A stretch of DNA of 64,000 nucleotides. Source: Paragonimus westermani (taxonomy: Eukaryota > Platyhelminthes > Trematoda > Plagiorchiida > Troglotrematidae). The notes beneath the pieces are model-generated. The model was given only the letters and a program-made list of their open reading frames with translations, had not been told where the DNA came from and made no database searches. The stretch covers positions 44,599-108,598 of the forward strand of contig QNGE01001693.1 of NCBI GenBank assembly GCA_008508345.1. The letters run 5' to 3'. This document shows positions 47,027 to 59,162 of the stretch, in pieces; within the stretch, counting starts at the first letter, position 1; every line of letters begins with the position of its first letter. Made by a program: the position numbers and the translations under genes.

Positions 47027-47070
<44 letters not shown>
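46370..47070 (+). mobile_element. EEP-type LINE fragment with (GAT)n tail
   Basis: The frame 46376-46705 contains the second half of an endonuclease/exonuclease/phosphatase domain: IKDAIYSDLAALF, VVLAGYMNAQVAQLGEAESRLG (the usual GDMNAQVG motif, here with Y for D), DNGGRLLQICAGHKLFISST. After a frame change, the linker EAWLIGKVRQMETNCASGN is readable at about 46848-46905. The RT is missing. The sequence then jumps to a short 3' end (about 46975-47027) and a (GAT)n tract. The loss of the catalytic aspartate, the frameshift and the absent RT show an internally deleted, dead copy. Its 3' end resembles that of the insertion at 19344-19693. Confidence 0.75.
47028..47070 (+). repeat. (GAT)n microsatellite, LINE 3' tail
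   Basis: About 14 uninterrupted GAT units. Its position right after the LINE fragment, with the same lead-in bases as the tail of the 19.3-kb insertion, suggests it is the element's 3' tail and not an independent microsatellite. Confidence 0.85.
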
Positions 47071-47072
<2 letters not shown>

Positions 47073-48514
47073 ACTGTTTCGTGCACCCTGAGAGGTGACG
47101 TTTTGGCGTTTAATTAAAGTATCGTCTATATTTCGTGAGTCGTCAGTTGTAGCCGTTCTGGTGCTTGGTACCAATGGGATCCGAACAAGTGGAAACAGCT
47201 ATTCATCACTTTGTTAGCGGTTCTTTTGACAGACGATGTGTAAATTCCATGGTTTCGGTACACTCTTCGCGGTGAAGTTTCGTACGGTAGCTTTTTGTCT
47301 GTTGGCAAACGAGGTATGAGTGATTCATTTGGCGTGCTCAGCACAGCGTTAACTGAAGTCACGCTCACCAAGTGTACAGTTTCAGTACTCAAAATTGACA
47401 TTGGTGGATTTCAGAGTATGATGTGTAAAGATTGTTACCTGGATAGTAAACCCCAAAAATTGATTGGCGGATTCCCTTCGACACGACAGTTTAGATGGGT
47501 AACCATGTCCAGATGGGAAAGTTCTGAATACTCCGCGTGGTTTCGTTGCTGAAATGGTAGAACACTTACTGCGTTTGAGCATGATTTGTCAATCTCTGGT
47601 TTGATTCTGGCCGAAGCGTTTGTTTTCCTTATAGTTTTCTCTGCTGTCTACACTCACGTTTGCTAGGTCCAGTTGTTGCTGTAACCACAGGGCAGATCAG
47701 AAGACCAAATAAATCACCCACAACTCCATGGTTCAACCGTGCTCAGAACAGGATACCACTTGTTATCAATATGGATCAGTGCCCAGTTTGCTAAGCTTTT
47801 TGATTTTGTGGCTGTTCGACATGGTCCAGTAGTGTGACACTGGGATTTTTCTTCTGATATATTGTTTTAACCTCAGTTAACGTACAAAGTTATAGTGGTT
47901 TAGTGAAATACTATCGAAAGGCGTGTATGTTACATCATTTATATTTGGTCACTGTGAAGGCAATTTTATAAATTTGGCTAATTCGTGATGGCTACTGAGA
48001 CCTTAAAACTCCACTAAGACCGGTTCAGTCATTTGCTGGAGGCATCGAGCGGTGTAGGTAGCCAGAACTGGGTTCTGAACGGACAATATTACTGTTGCAA
48101 GGCACCAGGTCTCCGGTGTTGGGCTGCGCATCGAGTATAGTAAGGCAACTGGGACTTCTGGTGAAAGAATAATTTTTGTACTGACAAATAACAACGGTAC
48201 ACGATGCAACGGAATTGAGTGGCATCCACTTCTGTGATTCTATGCTCAAACGGATGGTTTGTTGGCACCTTAAACTCAGCAAACTATCACGGTGTGAGTT
48301 CTGACCACACTTGTGTGTATCTACCAGTTGCAAGATTTGTTCGAATGACGGGGAAAAGGAAAACTGAGACGCGTGTTTTGACTAGACTCAGGGCTTAATG
48401 TCAGTCGGTTCAGACATTCATGATATGACACTTCCTGAGTTCCACGAATGCGCATGATCTATGCATAACACAGCACCATAAAACGACCGTGATTAGACGC
48501 AAATGCAGCTGATG

Positions 48515-48517
<3 letters not shown>
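47071..48517. other. No recognisable gene
   Basis: Open frames of about 100 codons or less on both strands without recognisable motifs. No repeat identified. Confidence 0.5.

Positions 48518-48553
<36 letters not shown>
48518..48553. repeat. (TA)n microsatellite
   Basis: About 18 uninterrupted TA units. It is self-complementary and likely variable in length. Confidence 0.95.
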
Positions 48554-48554
<1 letters not shown>

Positions 48555-50839
48555 CACGGAATAAACTGCTTAAGTGCCCCTTAAAATACTTCCCTTTTCT
48601 TGGATGAATGTCACGAGGTTCCAGAAAGACACTAAATCGCATACCACACTCCACATGTGTGATGAAACAGTGCTGCCTATTTTCTTGGTGTATTTTCTGA
48701 CGAAACCACTGTATAGCATTCGCAAGGTTAAGGCTCACAATGAACAACTTTAACAACTGGCGTATTCATTGTGGCACACAAGGTTTGGAGTGCGAAACTC
48801 ATTCACCATACCAACAAAAGAGACGAAGCTTGCAAATACAACTTGACAAATGAGGTGGTTACTATGGGGAAGCCAGGCCTAATTTGATGAAATCATGATT
48901 GATCATGTGCGAATCATCCAACATTTCTTATGTTTCCGATTGAAGTTGTTGAATGTATTAGTGTACGTAGACTGATGTTTACAGAATAACAAGGACATTC
49001 GCACTTTGTCTCCCAGTAAATTTTGCCGAGCTGATGTCAAACCATCTATACCGAAACCGATCAAACCACACGCGGTTAAACTTGTTCACATTCTACTCTT
49101 ACATGGTGGGACACCATGATCTCAGTCCATCATCTGAGGTCACACCCACAGGCAAAACCGATCGCATGGATCTTTTCGATCGCACACACTACTCATTAGT
49201 AATACAAACAGGTGTGTTATACCTGCTACTAAGCCAGTATGCCGCACAGGTGTCGATTTGAACATGATGAACATGCCACCGAGATTCGTGATTCAGCTGT
49301 TTGGCAGTCCCCCCAACGAGGCTCACAGTCCTTGTGAACTGCAAATGATCATGTCTACGACCGACCATAAGTAATAGCTGAAGCCTAGTGCAACAACTCT
49401 TTGCATGCTGCTGCGATCAGCTGACGGTGTGTTGACAGATCCGGAGACAGAGGAGTGCAACCCCTCAGTGGGTTATACTCCATTACTGACTTTTGCTGGA
49501 GAATAGTTATGTGGTGGCAGATTAGTTACCGATGTACATTGCTGACATACTCTCATTCATTCAGCTGAACGTGCTCAGTCGATTGTTTGGATATATGTTA
49601 GCTTCTGAAACACATTAGAACAGTACTTTCCAGATTCCAAATATTTCCATTAATTTGTTAAGTAATGAGGGAAGTCATAACCACTGTGGTGCCAGTCAGA
49701 ACTTACTGTGGTTTCAGCCGTAATTCACCACAACTAGACAGAATAACTAGAAAAGTGGTGAACGTAGACACGTCACCGATTACGACACGTTGCCTTATCG
49801 GGCAGAATTTTTAGCCAACAGTCACGGATTAACCAGGAGGTCCCCAGTGTAGAAAGCAATATTTGTGCACCTTGCTCTAAGCAAAAGTCACCTTTTCCTA
49901 ATTCGTATTTTACTAGCAGTCCATGCGAAATTTCTATGATTTTGTATTCTTCTCCAAGGTTGGAAAAGTTTTTCGATTATACTTGTATGAACGACGAAAA
50001 CAAAAGCGCTGTCTTGTAAATCGGACGGACGTTTGACGAGGAGTTTCTGAAGCACCCTTCCAGTATTCATTATATTTCGATTAGCAACCCTTTTAACCGG
50101 ATGCACTGTCATGTTTTCCTCAATGAAAGTAGCTTGAACTATCCGAGAGAAATATCCTAGCTACTGGACTAGCTACGACAATCAGAAACATTTTGCAGGT
50201 TTGCCCTCTGAAGCGCGGTAGTCGACTGACTCTAAAGATAGATGGATAAATTGGAAAACTTTGTCGGCACTGAGTTCTGCAGAATCCCGAAGTTCTCTGG
50301 CAAACCAGTGCATAAAAACGTGAACATTGTGTGTGGCTAAAGAACTAGAATAACCCGAAGGACAAACACAAAACGATAAATAATTTCGAGTGGATGAGGT
50401 CGTTACTAAAATTCTTGAACACAGTTTTGGCCTGAGTGTGCCCAGCTGCGATCACCTCGGTGAACCGAGAATAATCGGAATTCGCTCATTGCAGTCGAAA
50501 GCTAATGGGGTCTAATCCGATTGTTAAGGCACAATTAAAAATTACCTTGACCTCCAGTCAAGAATGTATTTTCTCTCAAACCTAAGGTAATCAAACACAC
50601 CAACATCTGCGTACATATAGTTTTCGAACAACCTTGGAAGACCCCACTGGAATTAGCCCATTAAAAGTGAAATGGACTAATCAAAGACGGAGGGGAGACG
50701 TGCGCCAGAATTAGACTTCAGTCAGTTGTGGCGCGAAGAAATAAAATTCAAATTTACAAATCAATTTTCAATGATATCTCGAAAGTTAAACCATTCTTGA
50801 GGAAAATAGACTTTCCTCAACACCCCACTTTGGGATGAC
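48554..50839. other. No recognisable gene
   Basis: No supported gene. The last few hundred bases could hold the 3' untranslated region or LTR of the minus-strand gypsy element that follows, but no matching second LTR is visible. Confidence 0.45.
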
Positions 50840-50841
50840 CG

Positions 50842-51357
50842 TTATCCGTAGCACTTGGCCCCAGGGTCCAGTTGTATAGGACGACACGGACGTCTATTGC
50901 GGTCGGTCCAACGTCTGGGCAGGAGGTTGGTGGAGACATCGGCATGGGACGGCGTAACTATGGTAGTTCCTGCATCCAGAATTGCGAACGTGTTCAACAA
51001 GATATCCAGCGGAAGCAGATGCTGGTCGTCTGTTGTCTTTCCGCTGGTGTGAAGAAGGCGCAACTAGTTGCGATGACGTTTCCATATGGTGCCACTAACA
51101 GAAACATAATACAGTGCCTTTCCGTGATGAGCACTCACGGTTGCGTCCATCCGACGGTTGTGACCCGGTCGATAGTCACGAGCGTAAACGGCTTCTCCAA
51201 TAGCGAAACCGTTCAACTGTGCTGGCTCATTCGTCAGGATGAGTGCATGATGAACTGTGCGAAGCTTGTGGACCAGAAGAGTCTTGGTTGGTGAACGGCC
51301 GTCGGGTGTTGCCAGGTTGAGGGTCATGCGGTCGACGAACAGGAACTCCTGTAGCAC
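50842..51357 (-). pseudogene. Gypsy integrase C-terminal region
   Basis: TLNLATPDGRSPTKTLLVHKLRTVHHALIL (NPATPDGxSPAE-like block), then GEAVYARDYRPGHNRRMDATVSAHHG and VSGTIWKRHRNQL form the integrase C-terminal barrel with its G-x-x-V-Y-A-R-D-Y block. The frame continues through a tail with LPLDILLNTFAILDAGTTIV. Frameshifts near 51070 and 50900 interrupt it. This is the 3' end of the recognisable element. Confidence 0.78.
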
Positions 51358-51973
51358 CTCGTTTGTGGTCTCCTCCCTCCCGATATTTGAAAAGCGATCG
51401 TTTGAAGTTGTCCACGAAACGTCCGGATTGACCGGTGAACTGTGGGCGATACGGCGGAGACCGAATGTGCTGGATCAGTGAACGGTGGCAGAAGTAGTCG
51501 AAGTGTGCCGACGTGAACTGTGTTCCGTTGGCCGACACTAGAGTTTCTGGAAATCTATGCTGGCCGAAAATGCGATGAAAAGCATTGATCGTATTAAAGG
51601 ATATCGTCGGAGAAAGTGAGACTATTTCAGGCCACTTGGAGTATGCGTCGACCAAGACGCTACCATGGATTCTTGGGTGCTTGCTACGGTAAGAGGTCCT
51701 GTCTGGTGGGTATCCTGGCTGCCTGTTGATATCTTGAGCATTGTTTCACACATGGTCATCATCCATGCCGAGCCAATACGCGTAACCGCGAACAACTGGC
51801 TTCATCCTACTGGTGCCGGGATGACCATCATCTGAAGGCGGAGAGCGGTTGAGATGACTAAGCGATCGGCAAACATGATGCAGAAATCCACTACGGTCAA
51901 CGAGTCGCGTCGACGTTAAAGTTGGTTGATCTTTCCAGCTGGAGGAACCGTGGGATATTTGGTCCGGATCCAC
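51227..51973 (-). pseudogene. Gypsy integrase, catalytic residues lost
   Basis: The zinc-region segment HPGTSRMKPVVRGYAYWLGMDDD (about 51750-51815) precedes the core. The core frame starts MVDAYSKWPEIVSL, giving the first catalytic aspartate, but the second motif reads SANGTQFTS where the family has D in place of A. The third reads FTGQSGRFVDNFKRSL where the family has a glutamate two residues after the GQ. Two of the three D,D,E residues are therefore gone. The region about 51656-51745 between zinc region and core is shortened or out of frame. The integrase cannot be catalytic. Confidence 0.85.
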
Positions 51974-52760
51974 TGCTGTGGGATTCCACGAATGGTGTCT
52001 GTGAGCTGTCGGAGAACGTCGCCTTCCACCGCCAGGATAGCAATGACAGCGTCTTCCTCGGGCACGTGCTGGTTGCTTATGAGACGCGACAGGCCATCTT
52101 CCTGGCCAAAGTGGTCAGTGCCGCGGTAGCTGATGTCAAAGTCGTAGTCTAGCAAAATTGTGGCCCATCGCTGCAGTCTATTGGCGGAGTAAACGGGGAT
52201 AACTTTCTTCGATCCAAACTTGGACAGTATCGGCTTATGGTCGGTTAGCAGGGAAAAATGCCGACCGTATAGAAGTTTATGAAACTTCTTCATCGCGATG
52301 GTAATGACCAGTCCCTCTTTTTAGACCTGACCGTAATTCTTCTCCGCGGAGTTAGGCGTTCGAGAAGCGCGGGTAATTGCCTTCTCGGAACCATCCGAGG
52401 AGATGTGAGAGACGACTGTTCCGACGCCGTGATTTGAGGCGTCGGCTGCGACCACAGTTAGCGGGGTTGGACCGTAGTGCGTCAGAAGCAGGTCGGAACT
52501 GAGCATTGTGTTCAGGAGAGCGAAGGAGCTCCCGCAGTCGGGAGACCATCACCATGCAGTGCCCTTCTGTAGCAAATGATTGAGCAGAGCCTGAAAATTG
52601 TGTAAATTTGGGGGGAAGGCACTGTAGTAGCTGATGAGGTCAAGGAAGGACCGAAGAGTGTGTACGTCTTTGGGTGCCGATATCTGTTGAATTGCACAAA
52701 TGTTCTCGGGATCTGGGTGGCGACCGGATACTTGATGGACCGCAAGAACATTTGGCATCT
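51916..52760 (-). pseudogene. Gypsy RT end and RNase H
   Basis: The RT end reads GRHPDPENICAIQQISAPKD, then LRSFLDLISYYSAF and LLNHLLQKGTAW (52549-52730). RNase H follows with LTVVAADASNHGVGTVVSH (about 52430-52480; the D-A-S motif is retained), SRTPNSAEKNYGQ, then after a stop and frame change MKKFHKLLYGRHFSLLTDHK with TDHKP, and NRLQRWATILLDYDFDISYR. The TDH aspartate is retained. A stop at about 52321 separates the two RNase H halves. The frame ends in the tether before the integrase. Confidence 0.85.
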
Positions 52761-52838
52761 ATTGAGTGACTGGACTGATTGGCTGACCGATTGATCAACT
52801 GATTGATTGACTGACTGATGGACTGATTGATTGGTTGG
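52761..52838. repeat. Imperfect ATTG/ACTG tetranucleotide array
   Basis: About 18 units alternating between TGAT and TGAC-type tetramers. It directly adjoins the 5' truncation point of the gypsy relic, so it may mark the breakpoint or repair site of that deletion. Confidence 0.8.
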
Positions 52839-53475
52839 GTCAGTAGGCAGGACGAAAGTTATTACCTTGCGAGAAACTCACAGTAATCTGAAGGGCTGCT
52901 TACAATAATACTGGTTGTATATAAGATTAGGAGAGCCTGTCCTAAGTTTGCAACATGTGGACGACTGTACTCAAGGTGGAAGATATGTTTTGCACCGTTA
53001 AATAAACCGGGAGCTATACATGATACAACGAGCAACATTAGTAATTGTTTACTAGATCGAGTGGATCACCGACACGAATTTAGTGGTTTCAGTGATTAAT
53101 ACGCTAGGTTGATACTGGAGGTTTAAAGTATCCTGATCCATTAGGGCTGTATTAATTGGTTTCAGAGCAGCAATTATCTGAGATATACCCATTGAAAGTT
53201 AGGTGTAAAACGACCCTTAGGGTCTACAGTATGCCACAAGAACAGAGTAAAATCGCGAATCTAGCCACGTCTTAAGTAACTGAGAATTTAACAAACGTTG
53301 AGACGATTCTTAGAGTAGCAGCTGACTACCATAAATAGAAAGCGTTTTAGTACAGAAAAGAATTTTCGCCTGAGGAAAGTTCGGAAACGAAGATTCCAAA
53401 GTTTCCTGTCCAGATTTCATCGACCGCCAATAACCATTAGGGCGAAGAACTGGTCTACAGGATCTAAATTAAGGA
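52839..53475. other. No recognisable gene
   Basis: Nothing recognised between the tetranucleotide array and the LINE fragment. The right end may contain further diverged 3' sequence of that LINE. Confidence 0.45.
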
Positions 53476-53479
53476 GATG

Positions 53480-54330
53480 TGTGTGAAATGAATCACAGTG
53501 AAGTCATTGAAATTCAACTGGATACCGTCCACTGTCGTTTCAGGGGTGATTCCAATCGTCTGGCTGGTGGTTAATCGCATCAAGATCAATCTGTAATATA
53601 CTGCAGCCATTAGTATATCAGATTCCTAACTCGTCAGCATAGGGAAGAGCGTTATCGGAAACGGTGTTAAGAAGGTCGTTGACGTAAGTTAGGAAAAATA
53701 TAGGGTTGACCACTCAGCCATAAGGAAATCCAAATGAAATTAATCAGGGCGATAAAAAAATATGATGCGGTTTTAATTCTAAATGTTCTGCCATCAAGAA
53801 AAAAGGTAATCCAGTAAAGGATCTCTTCGTGGATACCACAAGCTTTCAACCGGTGTCTGAGGGATTTATGTAGGACACCGTCGAAAGACTTGGACACATC
53901 AATCGAAATAGCACCTGAAAGGAAACCCTGATCTTGACCTCCGTTAAGCTATCCATGAACATAAACATATTCACCACGTGAGCTGGGCTTGGAAGAAACC
54001 CGTGTTGAGTAGAAAAGAAAATACCACTGCCTAAGACGTGTCTGAAAGTGGCTTGCTGTCATAAACGCTCCATTATCTTGCATGGGTTGCTTAAACGACC
54101 TACTCGGTGCCAATTAACCGCCTTGTAGGTAGGAATGGAGGTGACCTATCTTCATGCGGCAGGGAAAACACCAGTCTGTTTGAACACCACGCAAATGGAT
54201 TCTGCCAGATTAGTAGCTCCTGCTTTGAAGATTCTAGAATGAATCCTCAGTGGACCTATCGTATTACATGAATTCACATCGAACGAGGTCTTCAGCGTCA
54301 GAAAAGTCCACAGTAAGAAGTAGCTGTCGA
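53480..54330 (-). mobile_element. CR1/jockey-like LINE reverse transcriptase fragment
   Basis: On the minus strand, PLRIHSRIFKAG and TNLAESICVVFKQTGVFP correspond to RT motifs upstream of the palm. The palm reads SKSFDGVLHKSLRHRLKACGIHEEILYWI (motif A is SKSFD where SKAFD is usual), then FFLDGRTFRIKT. After a frameshift, TYVNDLLNTVSDNALPYADE holds the catalytic motif as YADE (53630-53641) instead of F/YADD. Several stops and frameshifts interrupt it, and the endonuclease and 3' end are missing. The sequence is typical of CR1/jockey-type LINEs; I cannot name the clade more closely. Confidence 0.75.
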
Positions 54331-56229
54331 CAACTTTGAAGAGGTAGATTAGGGTGTCATTTCGGCGGTGTCACATCATTGACCACTGAATAATATTCTC
54401 TGAGTGGTCGGCAGAAACTGCAGGGTCGAATGAAGCCTCACAGTTGGACGGTGGCAGGGAAGAATCTGAAGACTTAATTTTTCTCGACTGATACAGTGAC
54501 TTACATAAAAAACATTTTGTTTTTCGTGGGTTATCGATAGGATATTTTTTATGTGTGCGTATAAGCGTACTCACCGATTTTCCACTTGCACCTAGTCAGA
54601 TTGGTGTAGAACCCACTCAGGTCCTCTGACGCACATGTAAGTTTATGCTTTGCGAACAAACGAGAATGGACAGCAAAATCTTAAATAGCTATGTGGTTGA
54701 AGTAGGAACTCCAGCTATCCAACTTCAAGGCTTCTGCGACGGACAGCTCTATAAAATACGATTTTGGCACAATGGCTTCTTGAAGCTAAACTGGAAGGTA
54801 CATATTTGTGCAAGATCGCAAAAAGATTGTTCGTCCACATGTAAAGTTGTAAGCGTCAGAAAACCTCCAGAGATGTGATGATAACGATACGTGTACGGAT
54901 GTGGCCACATCAGAATATTTGGAGGCCCGTGCGGCATGCGCATTCATTTTGGTTTTGTCAGTGAGAAAAATATACGACAGCTTGTAGCGTGAACGTGTGC
55001 TACAGTCGTCACCGTGGGTCAGTAGCTTATTGTTTCAAACCGATAGTTTACTCTGTTAAGAGTTGACTACGATCCAGCAGATCACTGAACGACGAGATAT
55101 CTGTCTTTTATAGTGTTTTAATGAATGAATTGCTGTCTGCAATCAGCAGAGTCAGGCTTTTGTTTTGAGAATACAATGCTCTTCTCTGGCACTTGAAAAA
55201 CAGATTATGTGGTGCAATAATTTTGCTTGCGACCCGATATTCATTGTTAATTGTCTAGACCAGAAAGGCGCTGGTCAACTCAATAAAAAATAAACCTCGA
55301 AAGAAGAGAATAAACAGAGACATCTTTTCGAAACTCTGGTTAATTCATCTGAATGGAAGGTTGCCGCTGAAAATAGGCAGCGACAAATCGCAACAACAAA
55401 AGTTGTTACCATAGTCACCTTCAAATTTCAAATCACATATGGCCACATTTCTCAGTTCACAAATGGTTGACCCTCTTGGTTCGACAGTTTTCTTTTTCAC
55501 GCCTCGTGACATTACCTGCTTGCGAGTGATTTGCATTTTCAGATGTCTCAAAGAGTTTTCCTGGATGCATCTCAGATGTATAAAAAGTTAACGGTGTCAC
55601 ATATGTGATTTTCATATGCATGAACATAATCACACACTGGTTGACTGACACATGCTTAGTGAGTACACATGTGGTACCTTGTGATTCTCGTCAATCTGAA
55701 GACGTCGAGTTCCTCCTCAAAGTGTGCAATCGATGCGACTAACAGACCCTCCATTATCACCATGGAACACATTCCACACTGCTCAAATTACCTCGAAAAC
55801 AAGCGGTATCAGCGCTAAAGTCATCTGCCTCACTACTGCTTTGAGCTAACGGTGAGGCAAACTCTGTAACTTGTGAGGTAACCGAGTTGTTTTAGGACCA
55901 TTATGCCGTTGTCTGCAACACAGCGACACCATCTGCGTCCAGATTACTGTCATAGGAATTTCTGTCAGTAAACTTCTGAACCAGTGATGTCCACGGCCTA
56001 CCATTTAAGCTCAACCCGGTCATTTCAATACACCTAGACCAGATTCAACCAATAAGGCTAAAATAAGTATTTCATGTACTTGTGAAAACATTCCATTGAT
56101 TCTTTGGGTTGGCTGTTTCAGCGGGCCACCTTCCAGCCTGATTGGACAAGGGCGAACGCCTTGCTCATCCACAAATCAAATGACGGACACACCAGACAAT
56201 TGACAACCGAATATCTCAGGAAACAACTG
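54331..56229. other. No recognisable gene
   Basis: No supported feature. A plus-strand frame at 54645-54878 (77 codons) contains a donor-like AAGGTACAT near 54795 but resembles no family. Confidence 0.45.
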
Positions 56230-56244
56230 TTAGAGGATAGTAGA

Positions 56245-56455
56245 ATGTCTTACTGATGAGCAGTCGAGGATTTGGTTTATTTTCAAGTTGGACATCACTC
56301 CAATCCCGGCTGTGGCAAGGATATATACTACTGAAGAGCTCTACTGAGAGCGAAACTCTAGGCTAGTGCTTCTTTTCGAAAGAGGCTGGCTGCAAAGTCT
56401 GTCTGAATGCGGTGGCTGCGATCAGCTGTGTGATGTTCAACTTGAAAGTAGAATA
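56245..56455 (+). mobile_element. tRNA-derived SINE copy C with inverted tail
   Basis: From about 56300 the sequence matches the SINE from the B box (CAATCCCGGCTGTGGCAAGG) to the 3' body. The ribozyme at 56325-56369 keeps CTGAAGA (56331-56337), a 5-bp stem II with an ACTG loop and GAAA. The cleavage triplet became GGC and the A15.1-U16.1 pair is lost, so cleavage is not expected. The 5' end is not SINE head: 56251-56297 is the reverse complement of a SINE 3' end (CAACTTGAAAATAAACC) plus about 30 bp that also follow copy B at 59340. The A box is missing. Confidence 0.72.
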
Positions 56456-58372
56456 TCCGTTCAAACGTTCGATTTCAAAGTATTTTCTTGATAACAACCC
56501 CAACTCCATACTAAATCAAGCAATCTGAGGCCGAAGACCCAGCGCCATCTTTGTTGCTTTTGCTAAGGCAGTTGACTGAGTGTCTCAAGTTCAGCTCACA
56601 CAGAAACTGAAGATATACGGCGTTCATGCTGATTCACACCGCCAAACGTGTAAAACTAAGGTTGCCCCCGGACTTCTATTCTTCCACACCCATCTCAGTC
56701 GAAGAGTCTTAAGTCTGTATCGTTGGACTGCTACTGTGTGTGTTCATTCGAGTAGCTTTCCATAAGTAACCATCGATAACTCCATGCTGCCTACGGATAG
56801 GCCTAAATCTGGATCTCTTATTAAATTCGCAGCCCTCCAACTGACTTCGATGCAGCTGAGCAGTGGAGAGTAGTTTGGAAGGGTACTCAGAGCACACTTT
56901 TCAAATAATTTATGACGGTTGTCAAGGCGGACATCTGGAATGACCTGGAAATGTGGTTGTTATTCAACCCGTCTTCAGCTTGCCAACGTGTACAGACGGC
57001 TAAGGGGGGCTACTCTGCACTGGGCATAATAAAATAGACAATGTCACGTATGGAAGGGTAAGCTTCCCAAACTCTTTACAGAATCTACAGTCGACTACTG
57101 CTTAAACATGATAACTCAGTGGCACTTTTACTGGTCTTAACAAAGACACAAATGTGTTGAGGTAGATCCAGTGAGCTGCCAGGAAAATTGTGTCATGTCT
57201 TCGAAAAATCACGTAGTTGACTCGGCTGCAAATCCCTGATGTCTACCCACTGCAGTACCAACGACTCCCGCTAGACCTTACTCTAACTCATTTCCACAAC
57301 TCTGTAGATCAACCGGAAAATTAGTTATTTTGCGGATTAAAACAGCCTGCGAGGTCATGCGAAGTTGTACAACTTGAGGTCTCGACCTCTCGTCAGATAA
57401 AGTTTATTCCCTCACAGGTTGTTGACTCAATGGAATATACTACTGAGTGCTTGATCTACGTTTTATTAACTGAAATGATCACCACAACAGGTAGTCCTTG
57501 TCCACTGTATATCAGAAAATTCGTCGTTACTTTGATTACATCGCAATCCTACAAACTGACACTACACCAATTTCTCTGTGACTACAGTTTAAGAAACTTG
57601 ACACTTGTGTGACATCAGATCAAAACTTCACCGACCCAAAGAAACACAGACTGTAAGCCTCGTCCTCATGCAGCATTTCATCCCGAAAACACGATGTCGA
57701 CGAGTCTACCAAACCGGTCACCCATCCCTCAGTACGTCAGTGATTTACATCGAAGTATACTGGCTTCGGGCGGAGGTGTCCAAACGGTTGGGTAAACTAT
57801 GCATGCCTTTTCGGGGGTACTTAGTCCGTGGCCATCTGAGAGACAGACTGCAGATGGCCTGACATACAAGGACAGAACTTGGACACCCAGAATAATCGAT
57901 CAGTCGCCGGTTTAAACATTCAGATGAAATTGGCTATTACAAATCGTTACCGAAATATATGAAGATAAGGGAATAATCCTTAAAATTTACTTTAATTTCC
58001 ACACAATAACCAATAACTCTGACAGAATAATGCAATCGTGCAAGGTTTTCTGTATCAAAATTTGATGCACTCTAATCACGTGCGCACATGTGACTGGATT
58101 CTGAGAGTAAGATAAACACCGAAGACATAGTAAGGTACTGACAACTACTGATGCACTGACGGGTGCTTACCACCAGTTCTTCTCTTCTGTAACATACAGA
58201 ACTATCAGAGCAACTGGAGTGTAAACACAAACAATTTCTGAACACAAATTCTGACTGCTACCCCTGATTGATAGAGCCTAAGCAAATTGCAGAATTCGCC
58301 TCTCTTTTTCTGTGGTGCGTTACAGAATACTAAGTGCACCGGTGAAATCTACCTTACAGCCAGCTTAGAGTA
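56456..58372. other. No recognisable gene
   Basis: Short frames only, and no repeat or domain recognised. Confidence 0.5.
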
Positions 58373-58415
58373 TGGGCTTAGTGGTTGAAGAGGATGGACT
58401 TCTGTGGTTTGAGAC
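58373..58415 (+). promoter_or_regulatory. Possible pol III A/B boxes, second tRNA-like repeat
   Basis: TGGGCTTAGTGG (58373-58384) resembles an A box with one extra base, and GGTTTGAGAC (58406-58415) fits the B-box consensus. The 33-base spacing is tRNA-like. No tRNA cloverleaf can be drawn around it, so at most it is a tRNA-derived repeat unrelated to the hammerhead SINE. Chance is possible. Confidence 0.25.
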
Positions 58416-59094
58416 AGTTGATGCTGACCTAGAGGCTAGTTTGGTTTGCAACCCTTCGGGAGGTGTTCACGAATCCCGGTATTCAAAGATTGATTAGTCC
58501 TCCTAAGTAATGCTCATCGCAACTACAGCGAAAGCCGAGTTTGATTTGATCACCTTCGTACCAGTCATCGAACAAAAAGACGTTTCGCTACACGGTTTTA
58601 CGATGTCACAGGACACTTTCGTAATGCCACGACGCAGCTTACGAACGGTGTGACAAGAGTAGAACTTATGTGGGTAAGCGAAAAATTTCTGACAGCACAC
58701 TCCATTCTGGGAACATCACAATTTCGCACTGTATGCTTGAACTCAGTAGGTTATGCTGTTTCCACATCCATCGTTGCTCACCATTTTCTGTGATGTTTCA
58801 ACAGCCATCTTCCATCAGTCCTGTTCCCCGATAATCATAGCATACTGAGGTGATAACGCTGGACCATATGACCAAGGCAGGGTGGACCACCCAAACCACT
58901 TAACGTCGCAGTTAACTCACCGGGCTGGTTTAGATTAAGCCCTCACACCCGAGATTGTCATATTTTCGATTCAGTTTCATGTGACAAAGGCCTAGTTGCA
59001 GGACAATGCGTAGCTAACGTAAGAGAAGTATTAATCGCGGGGTCATCGATTTGTGTTAAAAGGCAGTAACTGTGTCTCCTCTCGAGACGATCGG
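58416..59094. other. No recognisable gene
   Basis: Nothing recognised. The last 70 bp share words with the upstream flank of SINE copy D. Confidence 0.45.
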
Positions 59095-59162
59095 GCAACC
59101 TGATCATTGCTCACGAGCGAGAGTGGTTGAGCGCTCAGATTTGATAATTCCGTCGTGCCTAA

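Larger units (their letters stand above)
50840..52760 (-). mobile_element. Ty3/gypsy retrotransposon relic, 5'-truncated
   Basis: On the minus strand the order is end of RT, RNase H, integrase zinc region, integrase core, integrase C-terminal part and a tail, which is the Ty3/gypsy order. The copy stops abruptly at 52760, inside the last part of the RT, next to a tetranucleotide repeat, so gag, protease and the RT catalytic site are absent. Frames shift several times and two integrase catalytic residues are replaced. No LTR was found. GC content is higher than the surroundings. Confidence 0.88.

Noticed and set aside
48518..48756. 79-codon minus-strand frame ending in an IYIYIY tail
   Set aside because: The tail is translation of the (TA)n microsatellite and the rest has no motif.
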